From positions 1-19,555 of the forward strand of contig JBBSDW010000051.1 of NCBI GenBank assembly GCA_038240295.1: 19,555 bases of DNA, in the 5' to 3' direction. A model generated the notes under the pieces. That model had not been told where the DNA came from and searched no databases. It was given only the letters and a program-made list of their open reading frames with translations. The stretch is from JABDDM01 sp038240295 (GTDB lineage Bacteria > Bacteroidota > Ignavibacteria > Palsa-1295). The translations under genes were made by a program, and so were the position numbers. Below are positions 1-7,451 of this stretch, piece after piece (position 1 is the first letter of the stretch; each line of letters opens with the position of its first letter).

Positions 1-921
1 CATTTCTCCCTGATTAAAGAAGATGCCGCCGAGCGCATACTTCGCAGCGGTCTCGAGATCGGCATCCGCAAAAATGATATTTGGCGACTTGCCACCCAGT
101 TCAAGCGAAACACGCTTGAGCGTTTTCGCTGCCCGCTTCATGATCTCCTTGCCGACTTCGACCGAACCGGTGAACGCGATCTTATCGACATCAGGATGAT
201 CGACAAGTGCCGCACCAGTGATATGTCCCATTCCAGTTACGACATTGAAGACGCCCGGCGGGAAGCCTGCCTGCTGCGTTAGCTCTGCAAACTTGAGCGC
301 GGTTAGCGGAGTCTGCTCTGCGGGCTTTAGTACGATCGTGTTGCCGCATGCGAGTGCAGGCGCTACTTTCCATGCCAGCATCTGCAACGGGAAATTCCAG
401 GGGATGATCTGACCGCAAACGCCGATCGGTTCGCGAAGTGTGTAGACAAGCGATTCACCGCCTGCCGAAGCAGGGATCGTCTCGCCAGCGATCTTCGTCG
501 GCCAGCCTGCGTAATATTCGAAGCACTCTGCGGCTTGTGGAATGTCGAATTTGCTCGACTCCATGATGGGCTTACCGGTGTCGAGCGTTTCGAGTTCGGA
601 GAGTTCTTCTGCGTTGGTGCGCATAAGTTCGGCGAGTTTCCAGAGCAACCGCGAGCGATCGCGCGGAGTCATCTTGCGCCACGGGCTGCCATCTTCGAAT
701 GCGGCACGTGCTGCTTTGACTGCGCGATCGACATCGACCGCGTCTGCTTCGGCGATCGTCGTTAGGACTTCGCCCGTCGCGGGATTGCGCGTTTCAAATG
801 ATTTGCCGGAAGCTGCTTCGACAAATTCACCATTGATAAAAAGCTTGCCATGCTCAGGCTTTGCTTTGTTCGGTTTGAGCGATGCGATGATCTCTTCGGA
901 TACGAGTGTTGCGTCTGCCAT
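1..921 (-). CDS. Aldehyde dehydrogenase (NAD(P)+-dependent, ALDH superfamily), C-terminus beyond window
   Basis: Likely oxidises an aldehyde to its carboxylate with NAD(P)+ in the cytoplasm; the substrate cannot be told from the sequence. The 307 codons present begin at ATG 919-921 (protein starts MADATLVSEE) and stay open to base 1. Classical ALDH landmarks are visible in order: the IPWNFPLQM segment with the oxyanion-hole Asn, the KPAEQTPLTAL coenzyme-site segment, the FTGSVEVGKEI glycine motif, and LELGGKSPNI with the general-base Glu at about residue 274. The last residues are FFNQGEM. In this family the catalytic Cys follows directly and lies 34 residues after that Glu, so it should be residue 308, the first codon outside the window. 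Roughly 180-190 C-terminal residues are missing. No Shine-Dalgarno is seen. The gene starts 25 bp after the stop of the thioredoxin-fold gene and could be co-transcribed with it. The family call is very safe; the subfamily (betaine-, retinal- or acetaldehyde-type) is open. Confidence 0.95.
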   Translation of the reverse strand, partial: MADATLVSEEIIASLKPNKAKPEHGKLFINGEFVEAASGKSFETRNPATGEVLTTIAEADAVDVDRAVKAARAAFEDGSPWRKMTPRDRSRLLWKLAELMRTNAEELSELETLDTGKPIMESSKFDIPQAAECFEYYAGWPTKIAGETIPASAGGESLVYTLREPIGVCGQIIPWNFPLQMLAWKVAPALACGNTIVLKPAEQTPLTALKFAELTQQAGFPPGVFNVVTGMGHITGAALVDHPDVDKIAFTGSVEVGKEIMKRAAKTLKRVSLELGGKSPNIIFADADLETAAKYALGGIFFNQGEM

Positions 922-946
922 AGTGTTCAACGTTGATTTTAAACTT

Positions 947-2212
947 TTACGATTTCTTCGCGCTGCGTTTTAGCTTCGGCGCTGGTGCGGGCTTCTGAAC
1001 GGGCGCACTCCCCTCTGTGGGCTTCTCTTTGGGCTTTTGCATTTCCTCGTTCATCTCTGCCAAATAATCATCCAACTGCTTTTGGAAATACGGTTTATCT
1101 TCCGGCGCAGCAAGATTCAACGCCTTCGTTGCATCCCCCACCGCTTCGGCCCAGTTATGAAGTTTCGCATCGACGACGGCCTTGGTGTCGTAGTAATTAG
1201 CTTCGTTCGGTTTTGCGAGAATTGCCTGTTGGACGAATGCGAGCGCGGAGTCGTACTTCGTAGTAAAGTTTGCAAGCTCCCATGCATAATCGTTCAGAAG
1301 ATCGGGGTCGCGGGTGCCTGTATAATGAAAGATGCGCCGATAGAACGCGTCGACGCTGTCTGGCATCTTTTTCTTTTGATAGAACGCAACCAGATCGAGC
1401 ATCGACTTCACCCACTGCGTGCTGTCTTCTTTAGACCTCGTGAAGGAATCGAGCAGCCTGCGAAGCGGCGCTGTTTTGCCTTCGACGTTCAGTTTCAAAT
1501 AACTATACCGCAGTTCGGCTTCTCTCGAAAGCTCCGGTTCGCTTGTGATGGTGCTTAGGCTGACGAGATGCTTGAGCACGCTATCGTACATCGAGCGTTC
1601 TTCAAACCGATCGATGAGTGATAGGCGGAGCACAACGTCGGATGTGTCGCGCCAGAATGTGTTGATATAACTTGTGAGCGTGTTGCGCCCTTCGAGAATT
1701 TCATTCACACGCGCAATGAATTGCTGAGGGCTCAGCTGTTGCGGAAGAATGATCCGATCGATCTCTGTACCGTCGGGATTTACAAGCAGCACCGTAGGGC
1801 GAAGCACAAGACGATAGCGATCCTCGAGTCCGCTCAGCCTCAATCCGAGATTTCTCAGACTATCGAGGCCGACACTCATCGGCGGGTCTACGGAAAAATC
1901 ATTGAGCGCGGTAACAAACCGGCTCCGAATGAATTGCTGCACTTTCGGATCGGAAAGAACGCTGTCGCGAAAGCGAATGCTGTTTGTATCGACGTAATCG
2001 ACATCGAAGATCATCGCATCTTTTCCAGTGCGTTGCGCTTCGGCCAGTGCATCGTCCCACATTTTCGGCGGAGGAAATTTCCCGCTGGATTGCGCCGCAC
2101 TCCGATCGCCGAAAGCGATAAGCAGCAGCAACACAATGAATGAGGCCGATCGAGCGAGATGCCTATGGGTCAAATGAGTGGGTCGATTATGGAATAAAAG
2201 CGAGTACGCCAT
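947..2212 (-). CDS. Exported thioredoxin-fold protein with C-terminal TPR-like repeats, no CxxC
   Basis: No specific function is recognised. With the ATG at 2210-2212 the product is 421 aa. The N-terminus has basic residues, then a hydrophobic core (SFIVLLLLIAF) and a plausible cleavage site at about SAA/Q, so it is probably periplasmic. The next ~150 residues look like a thioredoxin-like fold: a WDDALAEAQRTGKDAMIFDVD opening typical of DUF255/thioredoxin_7-type proteins, and RPTVLLVNPDG resembling the cis-Pro strand. The usual CxxC position (around YVDTNSIRF) has no cysteine, and the protein from this start contains none, so it cannot be a dithiol oxidoreductase. The C-terminal half (from about LLNDYAWELANF to AVGDATKALNL) is helical and TPR-like, followed by a Lys/Pro/Glu-rich tail. 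The reading frame extends to a TTG at 2281, but that extension would spoil the signal peptide. A scaffold or chaperone role is conceivable but unproven. Confidence 0.82.
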   Translation of the reverse strand: MAYSLLFHNRPTHLTHRHLARSASFIVLLLLIAFGDRSAAQSSGKFPPPKMWDDALAEAQRTGKDAMIFDVDYVDTNSIRFRDSVLSDPKVQQFIRSRFVTALNDFSVDPPMSVGLDSLRNLGLRLSGLEDRYRLVLRPTVLLVNPDGTEIDRIILPQQLSPQQFIARVNEILEGRNTLTSYINTFWRDTSDVVLRLSLIDRFEERSMYDSVLKHLVSLSTITSEPELSREAELRYSYLKLNVEGKTAPLRRLLDSFTRSKEDSTQWVKSMLDLVAFYQKKKMPDSVDAFYRRIFHYTGTRDPDLLNDYAWELANFTTKYDSALAFVQQAILAKPNEANYYDTKAVVDAKLHNWAEAVGDATKALNLAAPEDKPYFQKQLDDYLAEMNEEMQKPKEKPTEGSAPVQKPAPAPKLKRSAKKS

Positions 2213-2307
2213 TCGGCAAGCCAAACAGCACGAACCAAGAACCCTGTTCCAGCCAGGGAGTTGCTGGATGTTCGGGCGCAAGTCTCCGCGACAAAGATAG
2301 CTCGCAA

Positions 2308-2323
2308 TAGCTTCGCGAAGCTA
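2308..2323. promoter_or_regulatory. Perfect 16-bp palindrome TAGCTTCGCGAAGCTA upstream of the thioredoxin-fold gene
   Basis: Both strands read TAGCTTCGCGAAGCTA. It sits about 95 bp upstream of the ATG at 2212, in non-coding DNA between that gene and the larger palindromic repeat. It could be a dimeric-repressor operator or a short RNA hairpin. The perfect symmetry is seen; the function is inference. Confidence 0.35.
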
Positions 2324-2362
2324 AGAACATGCGCGGACTTGATATTCGTGTCTGAGACTTTT

Positions 2363-2465
2363 CGTAGCTCCGTAGGAGCGGCCCAGCATTAGCCTCTTCA
2401 CGTGATCACGCAACACCCCAAGCTTCCGCTTGGGGCTAATAATGGGCTGCTCCTCTGGAGCTACG
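2363..2465. repeat. Nested palindromic repeat (REP/MITE-like) downstream of fabI
   Basis: Two 32-bp arms (2363-2394 and 2434-2465) are inverted repeats of one another with 27 of 32 positions matching. Each arm holds its own small hairpin: GCTCC-GTA-GGAGC at 2367-2379 and GCTCC-TCT-GGAGC at 2449-2461. Between the arms are a perfect 10-bp palindrome CGTGATCACG (2401-2410) and a perfect 8-bp stem with a TTCC loop (2416-2435, CCCCAAGC/GCTTGGGG). The arrangement is symmetrical and far from random, as in REP elements mobilised by RAYT transposases or small palindromic MITEs. No transposase is present. No T-run follows on either strand, so it is not a classical intrinsic terminator, although transcribed RNA would fold strongly and could separate fabI from the next gene. 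The rest of the 2213-2502 gap holds only the 2308-2323 palindrome. Confidence 0.7.
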
Positions 2466-2502
2466 GGAACCGCGTCACGATCGCTTGCACCGATCATAGC
2501 AC

Positions 2503-3399
2503 TTAGGTTTTGTGTTGCTTTGTCCGCTCGATCATAAGCTCGCTGAAGCCTGCCTTGCGCAGGTTCTCTTCGCTTTCTGCGGCAGCGTGAATCAGATGGA
2601 GCATCGCCGTCGACATTCCCATCATGCTGTAACCGCCATCGTGAAAAAGATTTTGCATCGTCACCTTTCTCGTAAAGTCACTCAAAAGCGTAACGCAATA
2701 ATCGCCGCATTCTTCCGCCGTAGCATTGCCGAGCGGGGAAAGCAAATTTGCCCATTCGAACATTTTGTCGAAATCGGTGATCCCGCTTCCGGCGCGCGTC
2801 CACGTCGGGCTTTGCGAAACCGTGTTCACCCGAATACCACGCTCACCCAACCTGCTGCCAAAACTTCTGGCGATCGATTCGAGCAGCGCCTTCGCATCGG
2901 CCATATCGGAGTAGGTGGTAAGCGAACGCTGCGCCGCGATGTAGCTCATGGCAAGGATGCTTGCGCAATCGTTGATCGCATCTTGAGCGAGGGCGCCGTG
3001 GATCAATCGATGGAATGACAACCCCGACACATCAAGCGTTTTCAGGTACCAATCGTAGTTCGGATTCTCGTACTGAAGCCCTTTACGGATGTTCTGCGAC
3101 ATCCCCACCGAGTGAATGATAAAGTCAACTTTACCAAAGGTCCCTTTGAGTTCTTTGAAGCATTGATCGACCTCGGCCTGGTTGCTTGCGTCGCAAGCAA
3201 TGAGCGGTGCATTGCCGACGAGCTTTGCGAGTTCGGCAGGCTTGCCGACCCGAAGCGCGATCGCTACGTTCGAGATCGCAAGCTGAGCGCCTTCGCGATA
3301 GGCTGCAAGAGCGATCTGCCAGCCGATGCTCGATTCGTCCATGGGGCCAAAGACGATCCCCTTCTTGCCTTTTAGTAATCCGTAAGTTTCCGTTACCAT
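2503..3399 (-). CDS. fabI: Enoyl-[acyl-carrier-protein] reductase (NADH), FabI type
   Basis: Catalyses the last step of each fatty-acid elongation cycle, reducing trans-2-enoyl-ACP with NAD(P)H in the cytoplasm. The 298-aa product is an atypical short-chain dehydrogenase. The dinucleotide region reads GPMDESSIGWQIA (residues 18-30), the FabI variant of the glycine-rich loop with the conserved Ser-Ile-x-Trp. The active-site set is Tyr153, Tyr163 and Lys170. That spacing (10 and 7 residues) equals Tyr146/Tyr156/Lys163 of E. coli FabI. The substrate-loop and C-terminal strand are also present (HDGGYSMMGM). The protein is about 36 residues longer than E. coli FabI because of a charged C-terminal helix after this strand, ending TKQHKT. 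Start ATG 3397-3399 matches the expected N-terminus (MVTETYGLLKGKKG); no Shine-Dalgarno is visible. It lies 33 bp after the DUF1015 stop and is probably in the same transcript. Confidence 0.94.
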   Translation of the reverse strand: MVTETYGLLKGKKGIVFGPMDESSIGWQIALAAYREGAQLAISNVAIALRVGKPAELAKLVGNAPLIACDASNQAEVDQCFKELKGTFGKVDFIIHSVGMSQNIRKGLQYENPNYDWYLKTLDVSGLSFHRLIHGALAQDAINDCASILAMSYIAAQRSLTTYSDMADAKALLESIARSFGSRLGERGIRVNTVSQSPTWTRAGSGITDFDKMFEWANLLSPLGNATAEECGDYCVTLLSDFTRKVTMQNLFHDGGYSMMGMSTAMLHLIHAAAESEENLRKAGFSELMIERTKQHKT

Positions 3400-3432
3400 A
3401 ATCGTTTGAAATACCAGTCACAAATATACCGG

Positions 3433-4695
3433 TCAGCGGGCGGCCGTCTGGATGTCGAACTCCTGAATGACCAAACCCGAGAGAAGCTTCGGATAGAAGA
3501 AGGTCGATTTTTGCGGCATGAACGCACCCGCTTTCACTACTTCAACCATCTCGGCAGGTGTCACCGCGCGCAGCAGAAACGCCGCTTGAACATCGTGTGC
3601 GCCCTTCATTGTGTCAAGTTCTTCCAGCGTATGAGGGTAGAGCAGATTGGTCTTGTCGTCGATCGCCTGCTGCGTGAGACCAATTACACCTTTGAGAATC
3701 TCCTCTTGCAAACGCCAGACTCCGAGCGATTCGAGCGCGCCCAGTTGCTTCGGTGATTTATCGCGAACGGCAACGAAGTGCGGAGCTTCGCTAAATTCAA
3801 TCATGGTGATCACAGTGGGATCTTGTTCGAGGAGTTTATTCGCTTTTTCGCGGCCGTCGAGCACCTCAAGCAAAAATGCGTCGTGCAGTTTTTCGAGAAA
3901 TTTGTATTGCTCGAAATCGGGAACGCTATGCAGTGCGCGATGCGTCGGAAGGATGACCGTCCCTTCTCCGTGCACATTTGAAAGATAGGTCATCACATAC
4001 TTCGCACCTTCGATCTCAGGATGTTGGTCTCGATAGGCGAGCGCCGTTTCGTAGCGATGATGCCCGTCAGCGATCGTCACCGGTGCGCGAGCAACGATCT
4101 GTTGCAGACGATCCATCGCCATCTGATCATCCAATCTCCAAACAATATGCCGTACATGTTCGCCGGTCGGAAGTTCTTCATCGACATCGATGAGTGGTGC
4201 GCGGACGGTTGCAAGTTCGAGCGTTTGATCGAATACGAGCGATTCATCATCAACAAGTCCGAAGATCGGACTGAGATTCGCACGCGTTGCTTCAAAGAGT
4301 CGAAGCCGGTCGCGCTTAGGGGCTGCGAGCGTTCGTTCATGCGGCCGGACTTCGCCCGCATCGTAGCGCGATAACTTCAACCGGCCGATCACGCCCGTTC
4401 GCGTTACTTGCTGGCCTCCTGGTACGCGAAAGGTCTGATAATAAACGTAAAACTGGTCGGCAGTATCGCTTGTCAGGACGTTCTCACCTTTCCACTCTTT
4501 CAGGAAATTGGCTGCACTCGCGTAGGGATCTGCATCGTGATTGAGGATCAAGCGGATCACATTGTGTGCGTCCTTTGCATAAAAGGCAGACTGTTGCTCC
4601 GGCGAAATAACGTCATACGGCGGCGCTACGACATCCTGCATCTTGACTCTGGCCGGATCGTATCGTGTGCCGCGAAAGGGTCGGAATAAAGGCAT
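3433..4695 (-). CDS. DUF1015 family protein
   Basis: A 420-aa member of the widespread DUF1015 family (COG4198); its biochemical role is not established. Recognisable family signatures are the N-terminal MPLFRPFRGTRYDP, VVAPPYDVISPEQQ with the conserved PPYDV, EVRPHERTLAAPKRDRL, and the diagnostic IADGHHRYETALAYRD. The DGHHR motif recalls ParB/sulfiredoxin-like folds, which is only suggestive. No signal peptide or membrane segment is seen, so it should be cytoplasmic. The frame is open up to 4827, but the extra 44 residues lie inside era and do not resemble the family. ATG 4693-4695 gives the normal N-terminus and starts one base after the era stop (TAG at 4697-4699). The genes are therefore almost certainly translationally coupled. 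The family call is confident; any function would be a guess. Confidence 0.93.
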   Translation of the reverse strand: MPLFRPFRGTRYDPARVKMQDVVAPPYDVISPEQQSAFYAKDAHNVIRLILNHDADPYASAANFLKEWKGENVLTSDTADQFYVYYQTFRVPGGQQVTRTGVIGRLKLSRYDAGEVRPHERTLAAPKRDRLRLFEATRANLSPIFGLVDDESLVFDQTLELATVRAPLIDVDEELPTGEHVRHIVWRLDDQMAMDRLQQIVARAPVTIADGHHRYETALAYRDQHPEIEGAKYVMTYLSNVHGEGTVILPTHRALHSVPDFEQYKFLEKLHDAFLLEVLDGREKANKLLEQDPTVITMIEFSEAPHFVAVRDKSPKQLGALESLGVWRLQEEILKGVIGLTQQAIDDKTNLLYPHTLEELDTMKGAHDVQAAFLLRAVTPAEMVEVVKAGAFMPQKSTFFYPKLLSGLVIQEFDIQTAAR

Positions 4696-4696
4696 A

Positions 4697-5638
4697 CTAA
4701 AGCGAATATCCGAATCCTCGGAGGGTTTGCTTGTTATTGCGCCAGTCACTGCGGGCGCGGACGTGAAGTTCGAGAAAGACCTTTTGATCGAGAAATTTCT
4801 CAATTTCTTTGCGTGCGTGTTCTCCAACTGCCTTTAACGCCGCGCCTCCTTTACCGATCACGATCGACTTTTGACCATCACGTTCGACGATGATCTCCGC
4901 GCGAATAAACCACTTGTGATCCGGCCGCTCGACGAATTCTTCGATCTCAACTTCCGTCGAGTACGGCACTTCTTCGCCGTATTTGAGGAACACTGCTTCG
5001 CGAATCAGCTCACTCGCGAAGAAGCGTTCGTTCTGATCGCTTAGTTGATCGGTATCATAGAACGGCACTTTGCCCGGAAGGTATTTGCGAAGTGTTTTTG
5101 TAAGCTCTGTCAGGTTGTACTTCTTCTTTGCCGAGATCGGGACGATCTCGGTGAACATTCCCATTTCGCCGTAGTGCTGCAGGATCGGAAAGAGGTCGGT
5201 CACCTGATGCAAAAGATCGGACTTCGATACGCCAAGAATGATCGGCTTGCCGTTGGTGATCTTGTAATATTCTTCCCATGTTTTTGGCAGCGCTTTGCTG
5301 AAGGCGACATTCGCTTCGGCGAGCACGAGTACAACGTCGGCGTCGGTAAAACCGCGGCGCACTTCATCGAGCATCGCATGATGAAGCAGATTCGTCGGAC
5401 GAGGCATGATGCCGGGAGTGTCTAAAAAGATGACCTGCTCCTCGGACGTCGAATAGATGCCGAGCACACGTTTACGCGTCGTTTGTGGCTTGGCCGAAAT
5501 GATCGAAAGCTTTGTGCCGAGCAACGCATTCATGAGCGTCGACTTGCCGGCGTTTGGTACGCCCGCGATCGCGCAATAGCCCGCCCGAAAGTTCGTTTCG
5601 AGGGCTTTTACTTCAGGTTCTTTTTCCGTTTCTTTCAT
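4697..5638 (-). CDS. era: GTPase Era, 16S rRNA-binding ribosome assembly factor
   Basis: Era binds the 3' end of 16S rRNA and couples GTP hydrolysis to 30S maturation. The 313-aa product has the full layout: G1 GVPNAGKST (26-34), switch I with PQTTR (51-55), G3 DTPG (73-76), G4 at 138-141, G5 near ISAKKK, and a C-terminal KH domain with GKGG in the RNA-binding loop (VIGKGGAALK). The G4 motif reads SKSD instead of NKxD; the family is otherwise unmistakable by length and KH domain. ATG 5636-5638 gives an N-terminus with a short charged lead before the G domain. An upstream TTG at 5656 would overlap the solute-binding gene stop by 4 bp and is possible, but it adds MSFVWR without family support. 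DUF1015 starts one base after the stop. Confidence 0.96.
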   Translation of the reverse strand: MKETEKEPEVKALETNFRAGYCAIAGVPNAGKSTLMNALLGTKLSIISAKPQTTRKRVLGIYSTSEEQVIFLDTPGIMPRPTNLLHHAMLDEVRRGFTDADVVLVLAEANVAFSKALPKTWEEYYKITNGKPIILGVSKSDLLHQVTDLFPILQHYGEMGMFTEIVPISAKKKYNLTELTKTLRKYLPGKVPFYDTDQLSDQNERFFASELIREAVFLKYGEEVPYSTEVEIEEFVERPDHKWFIRAEIIVERDGQKSIVIGKGGAALKAVGEHARKEIEKFLDQKVFLELHVRARSDWRNNKQTLRGFGYSL

Positions 5639-5652
5639 GCGCCAAACGAAGC

Positions 5653-6879
5653 TCAAGGCTCGCGGAGAAGTTCCACGGTGCGCTGCTGCATACTTGCCAT
5701 CGCCTGCTGAGAAGTTTCTTTCTGATAGAGCGCGCGAGAAACTTCATCTTCAATGATCGACTCGACCTCAAGCCATTGCGGAATCACGGGTGTCATCCGT
5801 GCATGACGAAGTTGCGCAGTAAAGACCGGGCCTTCCCTGCGTTTTAGATAAAAGGAATCGAGTTGCATCGTCGTATCGGCCGGGAACATGTTCACGGCCT
5901 TTGCAAAGCTCAACTCATTTTTCGCACGGGTGATATAGGTGAGGAAGAGCTTCGCCTCGCGCGCCAGCTTCGTCCTCGCATTGATCGCGACATACTCACC
6001 GCCGGCGAAAGATTCACCCACATGACCGTTCGCGCCCGGCACCGGCTCCGTATGCCATTTGAAACTTGCTTTCGAAAGTGGAACGAGCATCCACGACCCG
6101 CTGAACCATATGCCGAGCGAACCACGCTTGAATGCGTCATCGAGATTTTTTTGAAGATCCATCTTGCCGAAGGATTGCTGAGAAACGTAATATTCAAGTG
6201 CGGCTATGTTTTCGGGGCGGTCCATTGTGGGCCTTCCATTCGCACCAAACAGCTCTCCGCCGTTCGACCAGACGTAGGGCAAAAACTTTTTATACAATCG
6301 GTGCTCGTCCGGACCATTGACACCACAGCCGTCTGCCCCACCCTTGTCGATTGCGATAGCGAGTGATTTCATTTGATCCCAATTTCCAAGGATCGAACCG
6401 GTATCCGTTTTGCCCGCGAGCTTCACAAGACTATCGTTGACAAACATCACACGTGTGTCGAGCATCCACGCGGCAGCGAAAAGCTGACCCTTCCACATTC
6501 CGGGCGCGAGCGAATACCCTGGTGCTGCGTATGCTTGGCTTAGAAGGGTTGAATCGTTCGCAGTTGTCAGGTCGAGCAGTACGCCGCTCGAAGCAAACTG
6601 CGGAACCCAGTCGCTTCCGAGTTCGATCACATCGGGTGCCGTTTCGGAATTGAAACCGAGCATGAGTTTCGTTTTGCCATCGTTCCAGCTTAGCTCCGTT
6701 ACGTCGACGACGATCTCCGGATGCTCACGTTTAAATCCTTGCAACAGCGAATCCATCGCGGCACGTTGCGCGGGTTCCGCCCAAAAATGTGAGAACCGGA
6801 GATGCGTAGTTGGCTCCGATTTGCATCCCACCACCACCGTCACGATGACGAAAAGTCCCAGCCACCCGACAGCACGCAT
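5653..6879 (-). CDS. Extracellular solute-binding lipoprotein (family 1 / sugar type)
   Basis: A 408-aa periplasmic-binding-protein-like lipoprotein. It has a signal peptide of about 18 residues ending in the lipobox VVGC, with Cys19 the lipidation site. The mature part starts with TTHLRFSHFWAEPAQRAAMDSLLQGFKREHPEIVVDV, a typical family-1 solute-binding opening. It continues with APDVIELGSDWVPQFASSGVLLDL, GKPTMDRPENIAALEYYVS-like lobe-2 features and FKRGSLGIWFSGSWMLV. The likely ligand class is sugar or oligosaccharide, inferred from the family. No ABC permease or ATPase gene is in the window, so its transporter, if any, is elsewhere. ATG 6877-6879 overlaps the stop of the SLBB gene (TGATG); a GTG one codon upstream is less likely. 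Era follows 14 bp after its TGA. Its place among exported-protein genes may indicate a surface or periplasmic sensing role rather than classical uptake. Confidence 0.88.
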   Translation of the reverse strand: MRAVGWLGLFVIVTVVVGCKSEPTTHLRFSHFWAEPAQRAAMDSLLQGFKREHPEIVVDVTELSWNDGKTKLMLGFNSETAPDVIELGSDWVPQFASSGVLLDLTTANDSTLLSQAYAAPGYSLAPGMWKGQLFAAAWMLDTRVMFVNDSLVKLAGKTDTGSILGNWDQMKSLAIAIDKGGADGCGVNGPDEHRLYKKFLPYVWSNGGELFGANGRPTMDRPENIAALEYYVSQQSFGKMDLQKNLDDAFKRGSLGIWFSGSWMLVPLSKASFKWHTEPVPGANGHVGESFAGGEYVAINARTKLAREAKLFLTYITRAKNELSFAKAVNMFPADTTMQLDSFYLKRREGPVFTAQLRHARMTPVIPQWLEVESIIEDEVSRALYQKETSQQAMASMQQRTVELLREP

Positions 6880-7412
6880 CACTTCGCGGTAAACGAAATA
6901 AAGTTGATGAGTGCTGTGACGATCACCATGATATTCGTGATCACACTGACGGTCTGGAAAAACACATCAAGCGCGCGACCGCTCACCACGATCGTATCTC
7001 CAGGGACGAGATACGGATTCTGCGAAAGATCGCCATGCGTGATATAGGCTTCGATGTTGTAGATCTGCTCGCGAAATTCACTGTTCGTGTCAGCATGAAT
7101 GATGCGAACGTCGGTGAGCCTCGCTTGCGGCGTCGGGCCGCCTGCATAGGAAAGCAGATCGACGAGCGTCGTTGAACCGGCAACATCATAATGCCCTGGG
7201 CCTCCGACAAACCCCCAAAGGTTGATCGGAATGACGATCTCACCTTGCTTGAGAATGCGGTAGACCGGCGCGTTCGCGCCCTGCGAGGTGATCAGGGGTT
7301 GCGTCCCTCCAGACGAAGCCTGCTGACCTACGCCCTGAGCAAAAACTCCGGTGGAGAAAAACGATACAACAAGGAAAGCAGCGGCAGAACACAAGAAACG
7401 AGAAACAGGCAT
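6879..7412 (-). CDS. Small SLBB-domain, polysaccharide-export-like protein
   Basis: A 177-aa exported protein. The signal peptide is residues 1-25 (MPVSRFLCSAAAFLVV... with cleavage near VFA/Q). A short Ser/Gly/Gln linker leads to an SLBB-type beta-grasp domain (about 60-110: INLWGFVGGPGHYDVAGSTT, LVDLLSYAGGPT, ARLTDVRI), then NPYLVPGDTIVV as in Wza-type exporters. The C-terminal ~25 residues (TVSVITNIMVIVTALINFI) are hydrophobic and would make a membrane anchor. The Poly_export domain that normally precedes SLBB in Wza homologues is absent and only one SLBB copy is present, so this is a minimal relative rather than a complete exporter. ATG 7410-7412 gives the intact signal peptide; no Shine-Dalgarno is seen. 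It lies 39 bp after the FN3-like lipoprotein gene and overlaps the solute-binding gene. Probably part of an envelope glycan or secretion assembly; the exact role is unknown. Confidence 0.85.
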   Translation of the reverse strand: MPVSRFLCSAAAFLVVSFFSTGVFAQGVGQQASSGGTQPLITSQGANAPVYRILKQGEIVIPINLWGFVGGPGHYDVAGSTTLVDLLSYAGGPTPQARLTDVRIIHADTNSEFREQIYNIEAYITHGDLSQNPYLVPGDTIVVSGRALDVFFQTVSVITNIMVIVTALINFISFTAK

Positions 7413-7451
7413 GGCTGAAGCGTTGAAGAATTCTTCTGCAAACTTACGTCA

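Noticed and set aside
2213..2281. N-terminal extension of the thioredoxin-fold protein from TTG 2281
   Set aside because: It adds a Cys-rich stretch before the signal peptide; the ATG at 2212 gives a conventional export signal.
2363..2465. Palindromic element as a CRISPR repeat or classical terminator
   Set aside because: There is no repeat-spacer periodicity, and no T-run follows the stems on either strand.
4696..4827. N-terminal extension of the DUF1015 frame
   Set aside because: It lies entirely within era, lacks family similarity, and the ATG at 4695 gives the normal DUF1015 start right after the era stop.
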